NCBI GenBank assembly: GCA_016839845.1
Contig: JAEOTL010000388.1
Coordinates: 1-19,246, forward strand
Origin: Promethearchaeota archaeon
GTDB lineage: Archaea > Asgardarchaeota > Lokiarchaeia > Sigynarchaeales > SOKP01
Reading direction: 5' to 3'
Length of the DNA stretch: 19,246 bases
The translations under genes and the position numbers were made by a program. The notes under the pieces were generated by a model. The model searched no databases, was not told the DNA's origin, and worked only from the letters and a program-made list of their open reading frames with translations. This document shows positions 7,083 to 14,583 of the stretch, piece by piece. Every line of letters begins with the position of its first letter. The stretch's first letter is position 1.

Positions 7083-7310
7083 ATGCCAGATAAATTCTCG
7101 GTTGACATGACTCTTGGAGATCTGTTAGCAGATCCAGTGTCCGAAGCATTCTTAAAGGAAAATCTAAAGCAACTTGTTGAAAGTCCTCAGGCTCAAATGG
7201 CTATGGGCATGACCTTACGCCAGATTCAAGAATATACTGAATCAATGGCTCCTGGACAATGGACAAAGGAAATGCTCGATCAGCTTGATACTGCATTAAA
7301 AGCACTTTAA
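7083..7310 (+). CDS. Small 75-residue helical protein, possibly DUF1858-like
   Basis: The product is a short acidic protein (FSVDMTLGDLLADPVSEAF at the front) followed by a Met/Gln-rich middle (PQAQMAMGMTLRQIQ) and an EMLDQLDTALKAL end. The MTLGDLL opening resembles the start of DUF1858-type helical domains, and the whole sequence resembles a small domain I recall from Firmicutes (stand-alone or attached to larger enzymes); both comparisons are from memory and unverified. There are no cysteines, signal peptide or membrane helix. A good TATA box, a leader with a palindrome and one of the two strongest ribosome sites in the window suggest it is well expressed. It has its own transcription unit, with T-run terminators after it. 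Function unknown. Confidence 0.75.
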   Translation: MPDKFSVDMTLGDLLADPVSEAFLKENLKQLVESPQAQMAMGMTLRQIQEYTESMAPGQWTKEMLDQLDTALKAL

Positions 7311-7318
7311 ACTATAGA

Positions 7319-7357
7319 TTTTTCTTTTAATTTTTAACCAAATTTTTTTATTTTTTT
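7319..7357 (+). terminator. T-rich terminator after the 75-residue protein gene
   Basis: Several T-runs follow the stop, including seven T's at 7343-7349 and seven at 7351-7357. No hairpin is needed for archaeal termination. Confidence 0.55.
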
Positions 7358-7424
7358 AATCCTTTCATCTGACATTTAAATTTTCTTAATTTCTTAAAAT
7401 TACGACTGCCATTTTAAATTCTAG

Positions 7425-7448
7425 AAAAAGAAAGAAAAGAAAAAAAAA
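7425..7448 (-). terminator. Minus-strand T-rich terminator after the 751-residue gene
   Basis: The plus strand is A/G-only here, with eight A's at 7441-7448, so the minus-strand transcript ends in dense T-runs about 42 nt past its stop codon. Confidence 0.55.
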
Positions 7449-7489
7449 TCTTATCGGAAGTATCCCGATTTTAGTTCTCAGTTAAGTCT

Positions 7490-9745
7490 CTACTTGATCG
7501 GTCTAGAGTTGGCTTGGAAAATTGGTCCAATGAACTGCGAGTAAAGTACAGAATATGCCGTTTGATTTGAGACAACTGCAATCATTTCTGTTTCCTTATC
7601 TGAATGAGGGCATAATATAACTTCTTCTGCATCTCGGGTTAAGGCATAGAAATCTGCTGGTGTTTGTAGTTGGCGGAATTGAATGTTTCCAAGCTGTTTC
7701 ATTTTATTAATTATCCCCGTATAGGCGGATAAGTCAAAATGGGACGTTAACATGAATCGAACTGCTTTTTTCTGGAAAGCATATTCTGATACAATTTGAA
7801 GTATCTCAGGCACGACTTGAGGCATTACAATAATAATTGAGGATTTAACACGATAAATCGCATCTTTCATGGCAGCAATCATTGCAGATCTTCCAATAAC
7901 TTGCCAAGTGGTCACCTTTGATATTTCTGGAATTGAACTGGAAGCAGTGTAAATATCTGTGAGTTTGTCTTCGCTACTTTCACCGAGTTCGGTCGCATCA
8001 TCAATTGAGTTCATAAATTGCAGAGTGAAATCAGCTATTGCATCTTTAATATTTTGGATTGTATCTTGAGTGGTGTTTGATAAACTATTTTGAAGGGTTT
8101 TAGCATTCTGTTCGTATTTTGTTTTATGATCACCAAGCATTTCGCTTAAGCTGTTATTCATATCCTTTGCTTCCGCATCCCACAAGCGAATTTCAGAGTC
8201 AATTTTATCAGAACAATCTCTCTTTCCCTCATTAAATTTAGTATCTACTTCCCTGGTCCAGGACTCCCCAATATTTTTAGTTTCAACATCGAAATTCGTG
8301 TAATGTTTTAAGCTGTTTTCTTTATGAGTGTTAATAGAATTTTCATAATCTCTATGATGTTGTCTTAAAGAGCTTTCTGCGGAATCTTTTAATTTAATAT
8401 TGGTATCAGAGCAATCTTTTATCCCGTTTTGTAAGGTTGAATCAACCTCTCCTGCTAAATCAGTTGCTAACGTATCCAATTGAGCGTCAATTGTCTCTTG
8501 AGCTTTGTAATCAAGATCATTAGTCTCACCTGCTAATCCTTCATTTTCGTTAGACATTATATTTGTAACATCTGACTTTATTTGGTCAGTAGTATTTCGC
8601 GTATTATCAATGTAACTCTCACTTGTTTTTGTAAATTCCTCTTTCATAGGTTTAGTATAGGTTAATATATTTTGGATTGTGGTTTCATGTCGAGCTTTAT
8701 ATTTTTTCTTCTTTCCCATCCAGAAAAAACCTTTCCCCGCCATATCTTCCGAGAAATCTGTGAATCTGTTGGCGTGCTCAAGTAAATTGTCAACTAACGT
8801 CAATGTCATGTTTTTAAATTCACTGGTTTGAGTGTTTAAAGTCCTATGTCTCTCTTCAACAGTCCCCTTTAGGTTAGTCTGAAGAGTATCAGTTGTATTT
8901 TTTATATGATTCGTATGTTCTTTCAGAATACTGGAAATTCTATCTTTAATATCAGAAACAACCTTGTCCATACGCTCGAGATATTTTTCTAATATTTGTT
9001 CCATTGTAGGTTTAAGTTGATTCGCTATTGTTTTGTGCCTTTCAACATGTTCATCTAATTCTGTTTTCAGCTCTTTCTCTAAATTCTCCACTCGAGTTGA
9101 GAAGTCATTTAATAGATCTGAAATGATAGACGTTAAATTATCTTTATTCGCGTTTATGTCAGTTTCATTTTTAGTAATATGCCTCGTTGTGATTTCTTTT
9201 ATATTTGAGTTTAGCGTATCCATTATTGAATGAATATTTCCCTCAAGGCCTTTACTTGTTTCAGTAAACCTGGTCGTCGCTTTATCTATTTGATTTTTCT
9301 TCGTCGAATTTTTTGAATCTGAATCTTCGAAAAATGAAGTAATTTGAGTATTTACAGCATTTTCTACTTCACCAATACTCTTATTCTGAATTCCTTCAAG
9401 CTTCTCAAATCGATTAGATTGATCAGCCAAAATTGCGTCTTTAATCTTTGCAATTTCCTCCCTAAAATTAGCGGACTCATTTGTAAATAATTCGAAAAAA
9501 GGTTCTAACGGAATAAATCTGGGGATTATTCCCTCGATTCTTTTAAGAAATCCATTCTCAACTAACCAATCAGTGATCTCCACCACATTTTCATATTCAA
9601 GTTCCTCATGTTCTTCTGCTAACGTAAGAAATACTTCTGAAACAGTAGCACGAGGTACTCTTAAATACGCTAAGTAGACATTAATATGGTCTTCGGCAAA
9701 TCCGTATCTAGTAAATATTTCTTTGGTGAATTCTTTTAGTGACAT
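7490..9745 (-). CDS. Winged helix / long coiled-coil / TrmB-PLD-like domain protein, 751 residues
   Basis: Three parts are visible. Residues 1-90 look like a TrmB-type winged helix (TRYGFAEDHINVYLAYLR, then ITDWLVENGFLKRIEG as recognition helix and wing). Residues ~92-600 are low in hydrophobics and rich in E, K, N, T, S and D with heptad-like spacing, so a very long coiled coil is likely; it is interrupted by an aromatic/basic patch GKGFFWMGKKKKYKARHE at 337-354. Residues 605-751 form a globular alpha/beta domain (SSIIIVMPQVVPEILQIV, KAVRFMLTSHFDLSAY, EVILCPHSDK, IAVVSNQTAYSVLYSQFIGP) resembling the phospholipase-D-like effector half of TrmB regulators. No HKD catalytic motif is seen. It has no membrane helix. 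The start is set by a strong Shine-Dalgarno and TATA box. It may be a DNA-associated regulator or an architectural/SMC-like protein; function unknown. Confidence 0.88.
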   Translation of the reverse strand: MSLKEFTKEIFTRYGFAEDHINVYLAYLRVPRATVSEVFLTLAEEHEELEYENVVEITDWLVENGFLKRIEGIIPRFIPLEPFFELFTNESANFREEIAKIKDAILADQSNRFEKLEGIQNKSIGEVENAVNTQITSFFEDSDSKNSTKKNQIDKATTRFTETSKGLEGNIHSIMDTLNSNIKEITTRHITKNETDINANKDNLTSIISDLLNDFSTRVENLEKELKTELDEHVERHKTIANQLKPTMEQILEKYLERMDKVVSDIKDRISSILKEHTNHIKNTTDTLQTNLKGTVEERHRTLNTQTSEFKNMTLTLVDNLLEHANRFTDFSEDMAGKGFFWMGKKKKYKARHETTIQNILTYTKPMKEEFTKTSESYIDNTRNTTDQIKSDVTNIMSNENEGLAGETNDLDYKAQETIDAQLDTLATDLAGEVDSTLQNGIKDCSDTNIKLKDSAESSLRQHHRDYENSINTHKENSLKHYTNFDVETKNIGESWTREVDTKFNEGKRDCSDKIDSEIRLWDAEAKDMNNSLSEMLGDHKTKYEQNAKTLQNSLSNTTQDTIQNIKDAIADFTLQFMNSIDDATELGESSEDKLTDIYTASSSIPEISKVTTWQVIGRSAMIAAMKDAIYRVKSSIIIVMPQVVPEILQIVSEYAFQKKAVRFMLTSHFDLSAYTGIINKMKQLGNIQFRQLQTPADFYALTRDAEEVILCPHSDKETEMIAVVSNQTAYSVLYSQFIGPIFQANSRPIK

Positions 9746-9754
9746 AAAATTTTT

Positions 9755-9762
9755 ATCTCCTT
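9755..9762 (-). promoter_or_regulatory. Strong Shine-Dalgarno of the coiled-coil protein gene
   Basis: On the minus strand AAGGAGAT lies 9 nt before the ATG at 9745, fixing that start. Confidence 0.7.
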
Positions 9763-9805
9763 AATTGATATGAAATCCAAATTAAAAATTATTTTAAGAT
9801 GAATT

Positions 9806-9814
9806 CCTTATAAA
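9806..9814 (-). promoter_or_regulatory. TATA box of the coiled-coil protein gene
   Basis: The minus strand reads TTTATAAGG. This predicts a start near 9785 and a leader of about 40 nt, consistent with Shine-Dalgarno-led translation. It makes the gene independent of the leu genes upstream. Confidence 0.45.
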
Positions 9815-9962
9815 TTTAATATTTTTATGACTTATAATAATATTGTCAAAATCATGATATAAAAACTTAAAGTTCGATTTCTGTAAATTTATCCTCTAAA
9901 AATTATAGATCAATTAAGGGTTTAACAAAAAATTCAAAACTGGATAGGATAATTACATCTGC

Positions 9963-10463
9963 TTATAGAGTTTTTCCAATTATACTTTTGGTATAATTAA
10001 TTAATCCATCAGCAGATATGATTTCTTGAAGGAAGGGCGGTATTTTCTTCACTCGATATTCTATACCGCTTTTTTTATTTTTGATAATTCCCTCGTCTAA
10101 AAGGATCTCCAGTGTGTCATCTGTATTGAAGTTCTCAATTTCATTAAATTCTAGAATCGGCAGCCCGATATTAATTGAGTTTCTAAAGAAAATTCGAGCA
10201 AATGAGGAAGCAATGATACATTTTATTCCTGCTGCTTTAATAGCTATAGGAGCTTGCTCCCTACTTGATCCACATCCAAAATTAGAACCCGCGACCAGAA
10301 TTGAGTAATTATTTCTTTTTAATTTTTGAGTGAATTTAGAATCCAGATCTTCCATGCAATGTTGAGCTAGATAATCAGGATCAGTTTTGGTTAAATATCT
10401 GGCGGGGATAATTAGATCTGTGTTAATATCTTTTATATTATATCTTATTACTGTGCCAATCAT
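9963..10463 (-). CDS. leuD: 3-isopropylmalate dehydratase small subunit (LeuD / aconitase swivel domain)
   Basis: LeuD forms the swivelling domain that completes the LeuCD active site, converting 2-isopropylmalate to 3-isopropylmalate in leucine synthesis. Visible motifs are NTDLIIPARYLTKTDPDYLA, with the substrate-recognition loop YLTKT, then AGSNFGCGSSREQAPIAIKAAGI (GSSREQ is the invariant swivel motif) and ASSFARIFFRNSINIGLPIL. Length 166 is normal. The frame also opens at GTG 10472, two bases after the leuC stop, but ATG 10463 is preferred: it has GTGAG just upstream and gives the usual N-terminus MIGTVIRYNIKDINTD. Tight spacing to leuC implies one transcript and coupled translation. The loop could also allow homoaconitate or citraconate-type substrates, but the leuA neighbour favours leucine. 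Confidence 0.93.
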   Translation of the reverse strand: MIGTVIRYNIKDINTDLIIPARYLTKTDPDYLAQHCMEDLDSKFTQKLKRNNYSILVAGSNFGCGSSREQAPIAIKAAGIKCIIASSFARIFFRNSINIGLPILEFNEIENFNTDDTLEILLDEGIIKNKKSGIEYRVKKIPPFLQEIISADGLINYTKSIIGKTL

Positions 10464-10473
10464 TATTCTCACT

Positions 10474-11748
10474 TTATATATATTCAGGGGATGTAATATA
10501 TCCCTTTACAGCGGAAGCTGATGCAATAGCGGGACTTGATAAATAGACTTCACTTTCTACGTGTCCCATTCTACCCGTGAAATTTCTGTTGGTGGTTGAT
10601 ATTGCTCTCTCTCCAGCACCAAGAATTCCCATATATCCACCTAAGCATGGACCACAAGTAGGAGTTGAAACAATTGCTCCCGCATCAATAAAGATCTCAA
10701 TCAATCCTTCTTTTAATGCTTGAAGATAGATATTTTGAGTACCCGGAATGACAATACAACGTATTTTATGGTTAATATTCTGGTTTTTTAAGATATTTGC
10801 GGCAATTCTCAAGTCTTCAATTCGACCATTCGTACATGAACCAATTATCGATTGGTCAATTTCTATTCTCATATTATTTACTTCTGAAATAGGTTTAGCA
10901 TTTTCGGGTAAAGAGGGGAATGCAACCTGGGGTTCAACCCTAGTACAATCAATCTCGATGATATCACTGTATTCAGCATCTTTATCACTATTGAATATAT
11001 TATACTGATCTCCACTAACTTTTTTCATGTAATCTTTAGTTATATTATCAGGTGTTATGATACCATTTTTTGCTCCAGCTTCAATTGCCATATTGCACAT
11101 AGTGAATCTGTTAGCCATTGACAATCTTTTTATAACCTCTCCAGTAAATTCCATGGCTTTATATGTGGCGCCATCAACACCTATCATTCCAATTGTATAT
11201 AGAATTAAGTCTTTTCCCGAAACCCACTTATTTAAATGTCCAGAAAAAATGAATTTTATAGATTCAGGTATCTTCAGCCAACATTTTCCTAAAACCATAG
11301 AACTTCCTAAATCAGTAGAGCCTACACCTGTAGAAAAAGCACCAAGCGCGCCATATGTGCAAGTATGGGAATCTGCCCCTATAAACACATCTCCAGGTTT
11401 TACTAAACCTTGTTCTGGAATAAGACAATGCTCAATACCACCACGACCCACTTCGAAATAATTGATCACATCATACTTATAAGCAAAATTTCTAAGTATT
11501 TCACATTGCTCCGCGGAGGCAACATCTTTATTTGGTGTAAAATGATCAGGAGTTAATATGATTTTAGCATTATCGAAGAGGCTATGATCAGTTCCCTCAA
11601 TAATTTTTTCAAACACTTCGATTGCAATAGGTGCTGTAATATCATTTGCTAAGCATTTATCTATATTTGCTAATATGAAATCTCCTGCAACAGCATTATC
11701 ATCATCACAATGGCTTCGAAGAATCTTCTCTGTTATTGTTAACTGCAT
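10474..11748 (-). CDS. leuC: 3-isopropylmalate dehydratase large subunit (LeuC)
   Basis: This is an aconitase-superfamily catalytic subunit of 424 residues. The [4Fe-4S] cluster ligands are Cys305 (IIGSCTNGR), Cys365 and Cys368 (PTCGPCLGG). Other family motifs are [42 protein letters not shown] near 390 and [15 protein letters not shown]. With LeuD it isomerises 2-isopropylmalate. The start at ATG 11748 is preceded by AGGAAG, and a minus-strand TATA-like element (CCATAAAAT) sits about 31 nt upstream, so leuCD may have a promoter of its own as well as read-through from leuA. The leuD gene follows after a gap of 10 nt. Archaeal LeuC paralogues include homoaconitase large subunits; assignment to leucine rests on the adjacent leuA. 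Confidence 0.95.
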   Translation of the reverse strand: MQLTITEKILRSHCDDDNAVAGDFILANIDKCLANDITAPIAIEVFEKIIEGTDHSLFDNAKIILTPDHFTPNKDVASAEQCEILRNFAYKYDVINYFEVGRGGIEHCLIPEQGLVKPGDVFIGADSHTCTYGALGAFSTGVGSTDLGSSMVLGKCWLKIPESIKFIFSGHLNKWVSGKDLILYTIGMIGVDGATYKAMEFTGEVIKRLSMANRFTMCNMAIEAGAKNGIITPDNITKDYMKKVSGDQYNIFNSDKDAEYSDIIEIDCTRVEPQVAFPSLPENAKPISEVNNMRIEIDQSIIGSCTNGRIEDLRIAANILKNQNINHKIRCIVIPGTQNIYLQALKEGLIEIFIDAGAIVSTPTCGPCLGGYMGILGAGERAISTTNRNFTGRMGHVESEVYLSSPAIASASAVKGYITSPEYI

Positions 11749-11773
11749 TTTTTCTTCCTATATATCTAACTTT

Positions 11774-11783
11774 TCATTTTATG
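11774..11783 (-). promoter_or_regulatory. Possible internal promoter of leuCD
   Basis: The minus strand reads CCATAAAATG centred about 31 nt before the leuC ATG. It follows a T-run terminator after leuA, which suggests separately adjustable leuA and leuCD transcripts. Confidence 0.4.
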
Positions 11784-11804
11784 GTGCCTAATTATACCAA
11801 ATAC

Positions 11805-11814
11805 AAAAAAAAAA
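11805..11814 (-). terminator. T10 run directly after the leuA stop
   Basis: Ten A's on the plus strand give ten T's on the minus-strand transcript starting at the base after the leuA TAA. This is a plausible full or partial archaeal terminator inside the leuACD cluster. Confidence 0.5.
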
Positions 11815-13437
11815 TTAATTATTAGATGTATTTTTCTTCTTAACAATTAGGTTTAAACCCTTAATGAGAGATAATACCGAGCTCATCACGATATCTTCAT
11901 GGGTAGCACTAGCTTTTACAATATGATTACTTTCAATATCCATAATCTCGATAGTTGTATGCCCCAATGCTTGAGTACCCCCTGTGATTGCATCAATTTG
12001 ATAATTAAGCAGCTTTATTTTGCTCATCGGTTTAAAGCACTTAATTATAGCATTAACAGATGCATCAACGGGTCCAACTCCTACTGATGAAGCAACTTTC
12101 TCAATGGAATTTCCATTATCATCAATTTTTAATCGTACGGTAGAGGTTGGTGTAATAGAACCTGTTAACACTGTAAGTTCTTCGAGTTTTACGAATTGAT
12201 CTTCTTCAGGGAGCTCTTCAAACACATCTTTCAAGATTGCATAGAAATCTTCTTCTGTAACCTCGTGACCCTTGTCCCCAAAATCCTTCACATGCCCCAT
12301 AATGTTTTTAAACTGTTCATCTGATGTATGAATACCCAGATCCTCTAGCTTTGCCTTTAATGCGTGACCTCCCGTGTGCTTTCCTAATTTTATTGACTGC
12401 TTAATAATGTCCTCGACATTATCAGATCGTTTAATCCCTATTAATTCCGGAGTGATAGGCTCATATGCTCGAGCATGTTGAATCATAGCATGGGCGTGTA
12501 TACCAGATTCGTGAGCAAAAGCATTCTGACCAATTAACGGTTGCAATCGACCAATAGTTACCTTACCTCCACAGAAGCTCTCAATTAATTTTGCGGTCGG
12601 AAAAATTAATTTAGTATTGATTCTCATTGGAAGTTGATATAATGCATATAATGACATAGCAGCTTCCTCGAATGCCGCATTCCCAGCACGTTCTCCTAGT
12701 CCTAAAATAGTTGTTTGAGCTTCAGAGGCACCATTCTCAAAACCGGCTACTGTATTTGCTACCGCCAAACCAAAATCATTATGACAGTGTACAGCAATAC
12801 GTACATCTTTAGGTAAAGCTTCATAGTTTTTTCTTACTATATACCCATAAGCGGTTGGGGAAATTGTGCCAACTGTATCAGGGATATTTATTCGAGTCGC
12901 CCCACTTTCAACTGCAGCTTGATTAACTTTAATCAGATAATCTAAATCTGAGCGAGTAGCATCCTCTGCGGAAAAGACTATCGTGGAATAGTGCTCTTTA
13001 GCATATGATATTAACTCCCTAACACTCTCAATAACTTCCTCTCGAGTCATTTGTAATTTCTCTTTCAGATGCAAGTCTGAAGTTGCGATAAAAACATGAA
13101 TTGAGTCCATGTCAGCCTCGATAACTTTATCTATATCAACTTTTTTAATCCGTGCAAGTCCTAATACCTCTGAATCTAATCCTAATTTTGAAATACTCTT
13201 ACAAGCATCAAAATCTCCTTGAGATATAACTGGAAATCCTGCTTCAATTACATCTATCCCCAATTCATCTAAAGCTTGAGCAATAGATTCTTTTTCTTTT
13301 AGTGTGAAACTAATCCCGGGTGTTTGTTCACCGTCTCGGAGTGTAGTGTCAAAGAAATAAGCTTGTTTGGGAAGGATCAAATCTCCTCGGATTTTCTCCA
13401 TCATCTCGGATACCATAATATCTTGTCGTTCGTTCAT
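11815..13437 (-). CDS. leuA: 2-isopropylmalate synthase (alpha-isopropylmalate synthase family)
   Basis: This enzyme condenses acetyl-CoA with 2-oxoisovalerate, the committed step to leucine. Residues 25-~290 are the HMGL-like TIM barrel: FFDTTLRDGEQTPG (Asp30 metal ligand, Arg34), IEAGFPV, VHCHNDFGLA (His217 and His219 metal ligands) and NAAFEE. The subdomain motif NAFAHESGIHAHA at ~305-317 and the C-terminal regulatory LeuA-dimer domain at ~405-535 (ending in an ACT-less alpha/beta fold with GVGPVDASVNAI and TIEIMD) are present, so allosteric leucine feedback is likely. At 540 residues it is full length. The start ATG has GGGAT upstream; ATG at codon 8 is an alternative. Citramalate or homocitrate synthase are close relatives; the regulatory domain and leuCD context favour LeuA. 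No leuB, ilv or other branched-chain genes are nearby. Confidence 0.92.
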   Translation of the reverse strand: MNERQDIMVSEMMEKIRGDLILPKQAYFFDTTLRDGEQTPGISFTLKEKESIAQALDELGIDVIEAGFPVISQGDFDACKSISKLGLDSEVLGLARIKKVDIDKVIEADMDSIHVFIATSDLHLKEKLQMTREEVIESVRELISYAKEHYSTIVFSAEDATRSDLDYLIKVNQAAVESGATRINIPDTVGTISPTAYGYIVRKNYEALPKDVRIAVHCHNDFGLAVANTVAGFENGASEAQTTILGLGERAGNAAFEEAAMSLYALYQLPMRINTKLIFPTAKLIESFCGGKVTIGRLQPLIGQNAFAHESGIHAHAMIQHARAYEPITPELIGIKRSDNVEDIIKQSIKLGKHTGGHALKAKLEDLGIHTSDEQFKNIMGHVKDFGDKGHEVTEEDFYAILKDVFEELPEEDQFVKLEELTVLTGSITPTSTVRLKIDDNGNSIEKVASSVGVGPVDASVNAIIKCFKPMSKIKLLNYQIDAITGGTQALGHTTIEIMDIESNHIVKASATHEDIVMSSVLSLIKGLNLIVKKKNTSNN

Positions 13438-13826
13438 TTCTATCCCTATTTAAATTTCGTCATTTTTTTAAGCTCCCCCTATCCTTGTAAAAAGAATGGT
13501 AATTTATACAAAGATAATGGAGATTTTTAATTATAATAATAAAAGTAAATCTAATTTACTCAAACACAATTCTAATGATTTAAAACACTTCATAAATCCT
13601 TTGTGATTAAACTTATATACTTGGTGAAGTGTCTTCATTTCTATCAATCTCACAGAATTGTATGTTATAACATAAATCACTTGTAGTTTTAAAAATCTTA
13701 CGATATCTGCCTCTTGATATTTTCTGAAGTAGACTTTATTTTCAAAAATATAATGGGGAAGATTGTTCCTTAAGCCTTTTTATACTGATTATATTTTTTC
13801 TATTTAGAAACAATTTGGTTAAAAAA
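13438..13826. promoter_or_regulatory. 389-nt divergent control region between leuA and the surface-protein gene
   Basis: There is no convincing gene here. On the minus strand TGTATAAATT near 13500-13510 and TTATAATTAAAA near 13528-13540 are TATA candidates for leuA. On the plus strand GATTATATTTT at 13788-13798 lies about 34 nt before the ATG at 13827. Between them are an 8-bp inverted repeat (13585-13592 / 13625-13632), two copies of CATAAATCnyTTGT (13591 and 13671), and a perfect 14-bp palindrome (13661-13674). A leucine-responsive or surface-stress regulator site is possible; which gene is controlled cannot be told. Confidence 0.5.
13661..13674. promoter_or_regulatory. Perfect 14-bp palindrome, candidate operator
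   Basis: TATGTTATAACATA is fully self-complementary and is followed directly by one copy of the CATAAATC repeat, the first four bases of which overlap its right arm. It sits about 225 nt upstream of leuA and 150 nt upstream of the surface-protein gene. Confidence 0.4.
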
Positions 13827-14510
13827 ATGAAGAAAACAAGTAAAATACTACTAGGAACCTTTGCGATAGCTCTCCTCTTTGCAGTTGCTAGCACTAGCAG
13901 TGTAGTAGCTGCTGGAGAAACTCCTGTTGAAGTCAATGGTGATACAATTCAAACACAAATACAAGCAAACAATCAAGTAATGTTTACGTTTCGACAAAGA
14001 ACGAGGCTAAGATTTAATTCAACTGTTGATATTGATCTGAATATCCAATGTGATGCATTAAGGATTGGAGAAAAAGATTTTGCTATTGAGATTGATTGCG
14101 ATCAGAATATGCAAATGAATATGACTTGTACTGAACAACAAACTCAATTGGGATTGTTAAAAGGAAATACTTATCAAATAAGGAATCGAAATAGAAATCA
14201 TCTTTACCAAGAAGGTTTTTGCGTTTCGGTTGAGAGTAACACTAGCCAAGTTCAAGCGAAGCTAAAAATAGAAGCAACCAGTCAAAACCGTTTAAGTACT
14301 TGGGCTTACTATGATGAAACTGATGAAGAATGGGTTTCTTCACCTAGTACTGTAGAACAAGGATACTTGGTTACTGTAACTGATCACTTCTCAGTGTGGA
14401 CAGTATTAATTCCCGAACCAGATAATAGTTATTTGTTTTATATAGGACTTATTGGAATTATCGGTATCATAGCGGTTCTCTCAGTAGCAATCCTTAGAAG
14501 AAGGAAATGA
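13827..14510 (+). CDS. Secreted, C-terminally membrane-anchored surface protein
   Basis: I do not recognise a named family. Residues 1-29 are a clear Sec signal peptide (MKKTSK, hydrophobic core, then SSVVAAG as cleavage region). Residues 30-195 form a beta-rich extracellular domain with four cysteines (75, 91, 101, 132), which could pair as disulfides, and N-glycosylation sequons at about 64, 98 and 138. The part LSTWAYYDETDEEWV...TVTDHFSVWTV is a strand pattern common near the membrane in archaeal surface proteins. Residues 202-223 are one membrane helix followed by RRRK, giving an outside-facing, tail-anchored topology. The frame opens four codons earlier at TTG 13815, but ATG 13827 gives a better signal peptide. 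It is followed by a regulator whose ectodomain has a similar layout, and a T-run lies between them. Confidence 0.85.
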   Translation: MKKTSKILLGTFAIALLFAVASTSSVVAAGETPVEVNGDTIQTQIQANNQVMFTFRQRTRLRFNSTVDIDLNIQCDALRIGEKDFAIEIDCDQNMQMNMTCTEQQTQLGLLKGNTYQIRNRNRNHLYQEGFCVSVESNTSQVQAKLKIEATSQNRLSTWAYYDETDEEWVSSPSTVEQGYLVTVTDHFSVWTVLIPEPDNSYLFYIGLIGIIGIIAVLSVAILRRRK

Positions 14511-14529
14511 ATAATCAGAAGTAAATAAA

Positions 14530-14539
14530 TTTTTTTTTT
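14530..14539 (+). terminator. T10 run after the surface-protein gene
   Basis: An uninterrupted run of ten T's begins 20 nt after the TGA and is followed by further T-rich sequence. It may end or attenuate transcription before the regulator gene. Confidence 0.5.
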
Positions 14540-14583
14540 AATTTTAATTTAAATAATAGAAGTAGATAAAACAATTGGATTTG

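Noticed and set aside
7421..7450. Purine-only tract as a special element
   Set aside because: It reads simply as a T-rich terminator for the minus-strand gene.
7490..9745. Methyl-accepting chemotaxis protein or SMC ATPase
   Set aside because: There is no membrane helix, no MCP hairpin signature, and no Walker A or ABC signature; only the coiled coil is shared.
10748..11461. Plus-strand open frames of 86 and 134 residues
   Set aside because: They lie antisense within leuC, whose motifs are intact; they have no ribosome site and no protein-like motif.
10474..13437. Homocitrate/homoaconitate (lysine or coenzyme B) pathway instead of leucine
   Set aside because: LeuA carries the C-terminal regulatory domain typical of isopropylmalate synthase; not fully excluded because LeuCD paralogues are hard to tell apart by eye.
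13438..13826. tRNA, small RNA gene or T-box/riboswitch upstream of leuA
   Set aside because: No cloverleaf, T-loop consensus or known riboswitch core could be found; the repeats look more like protein-binding sites.
13742..13936. 64-residue minus-strand frame
   Set aside because: It is antisense to the signal-peptide region of the surface protein and runs into the AT-rich spacer.
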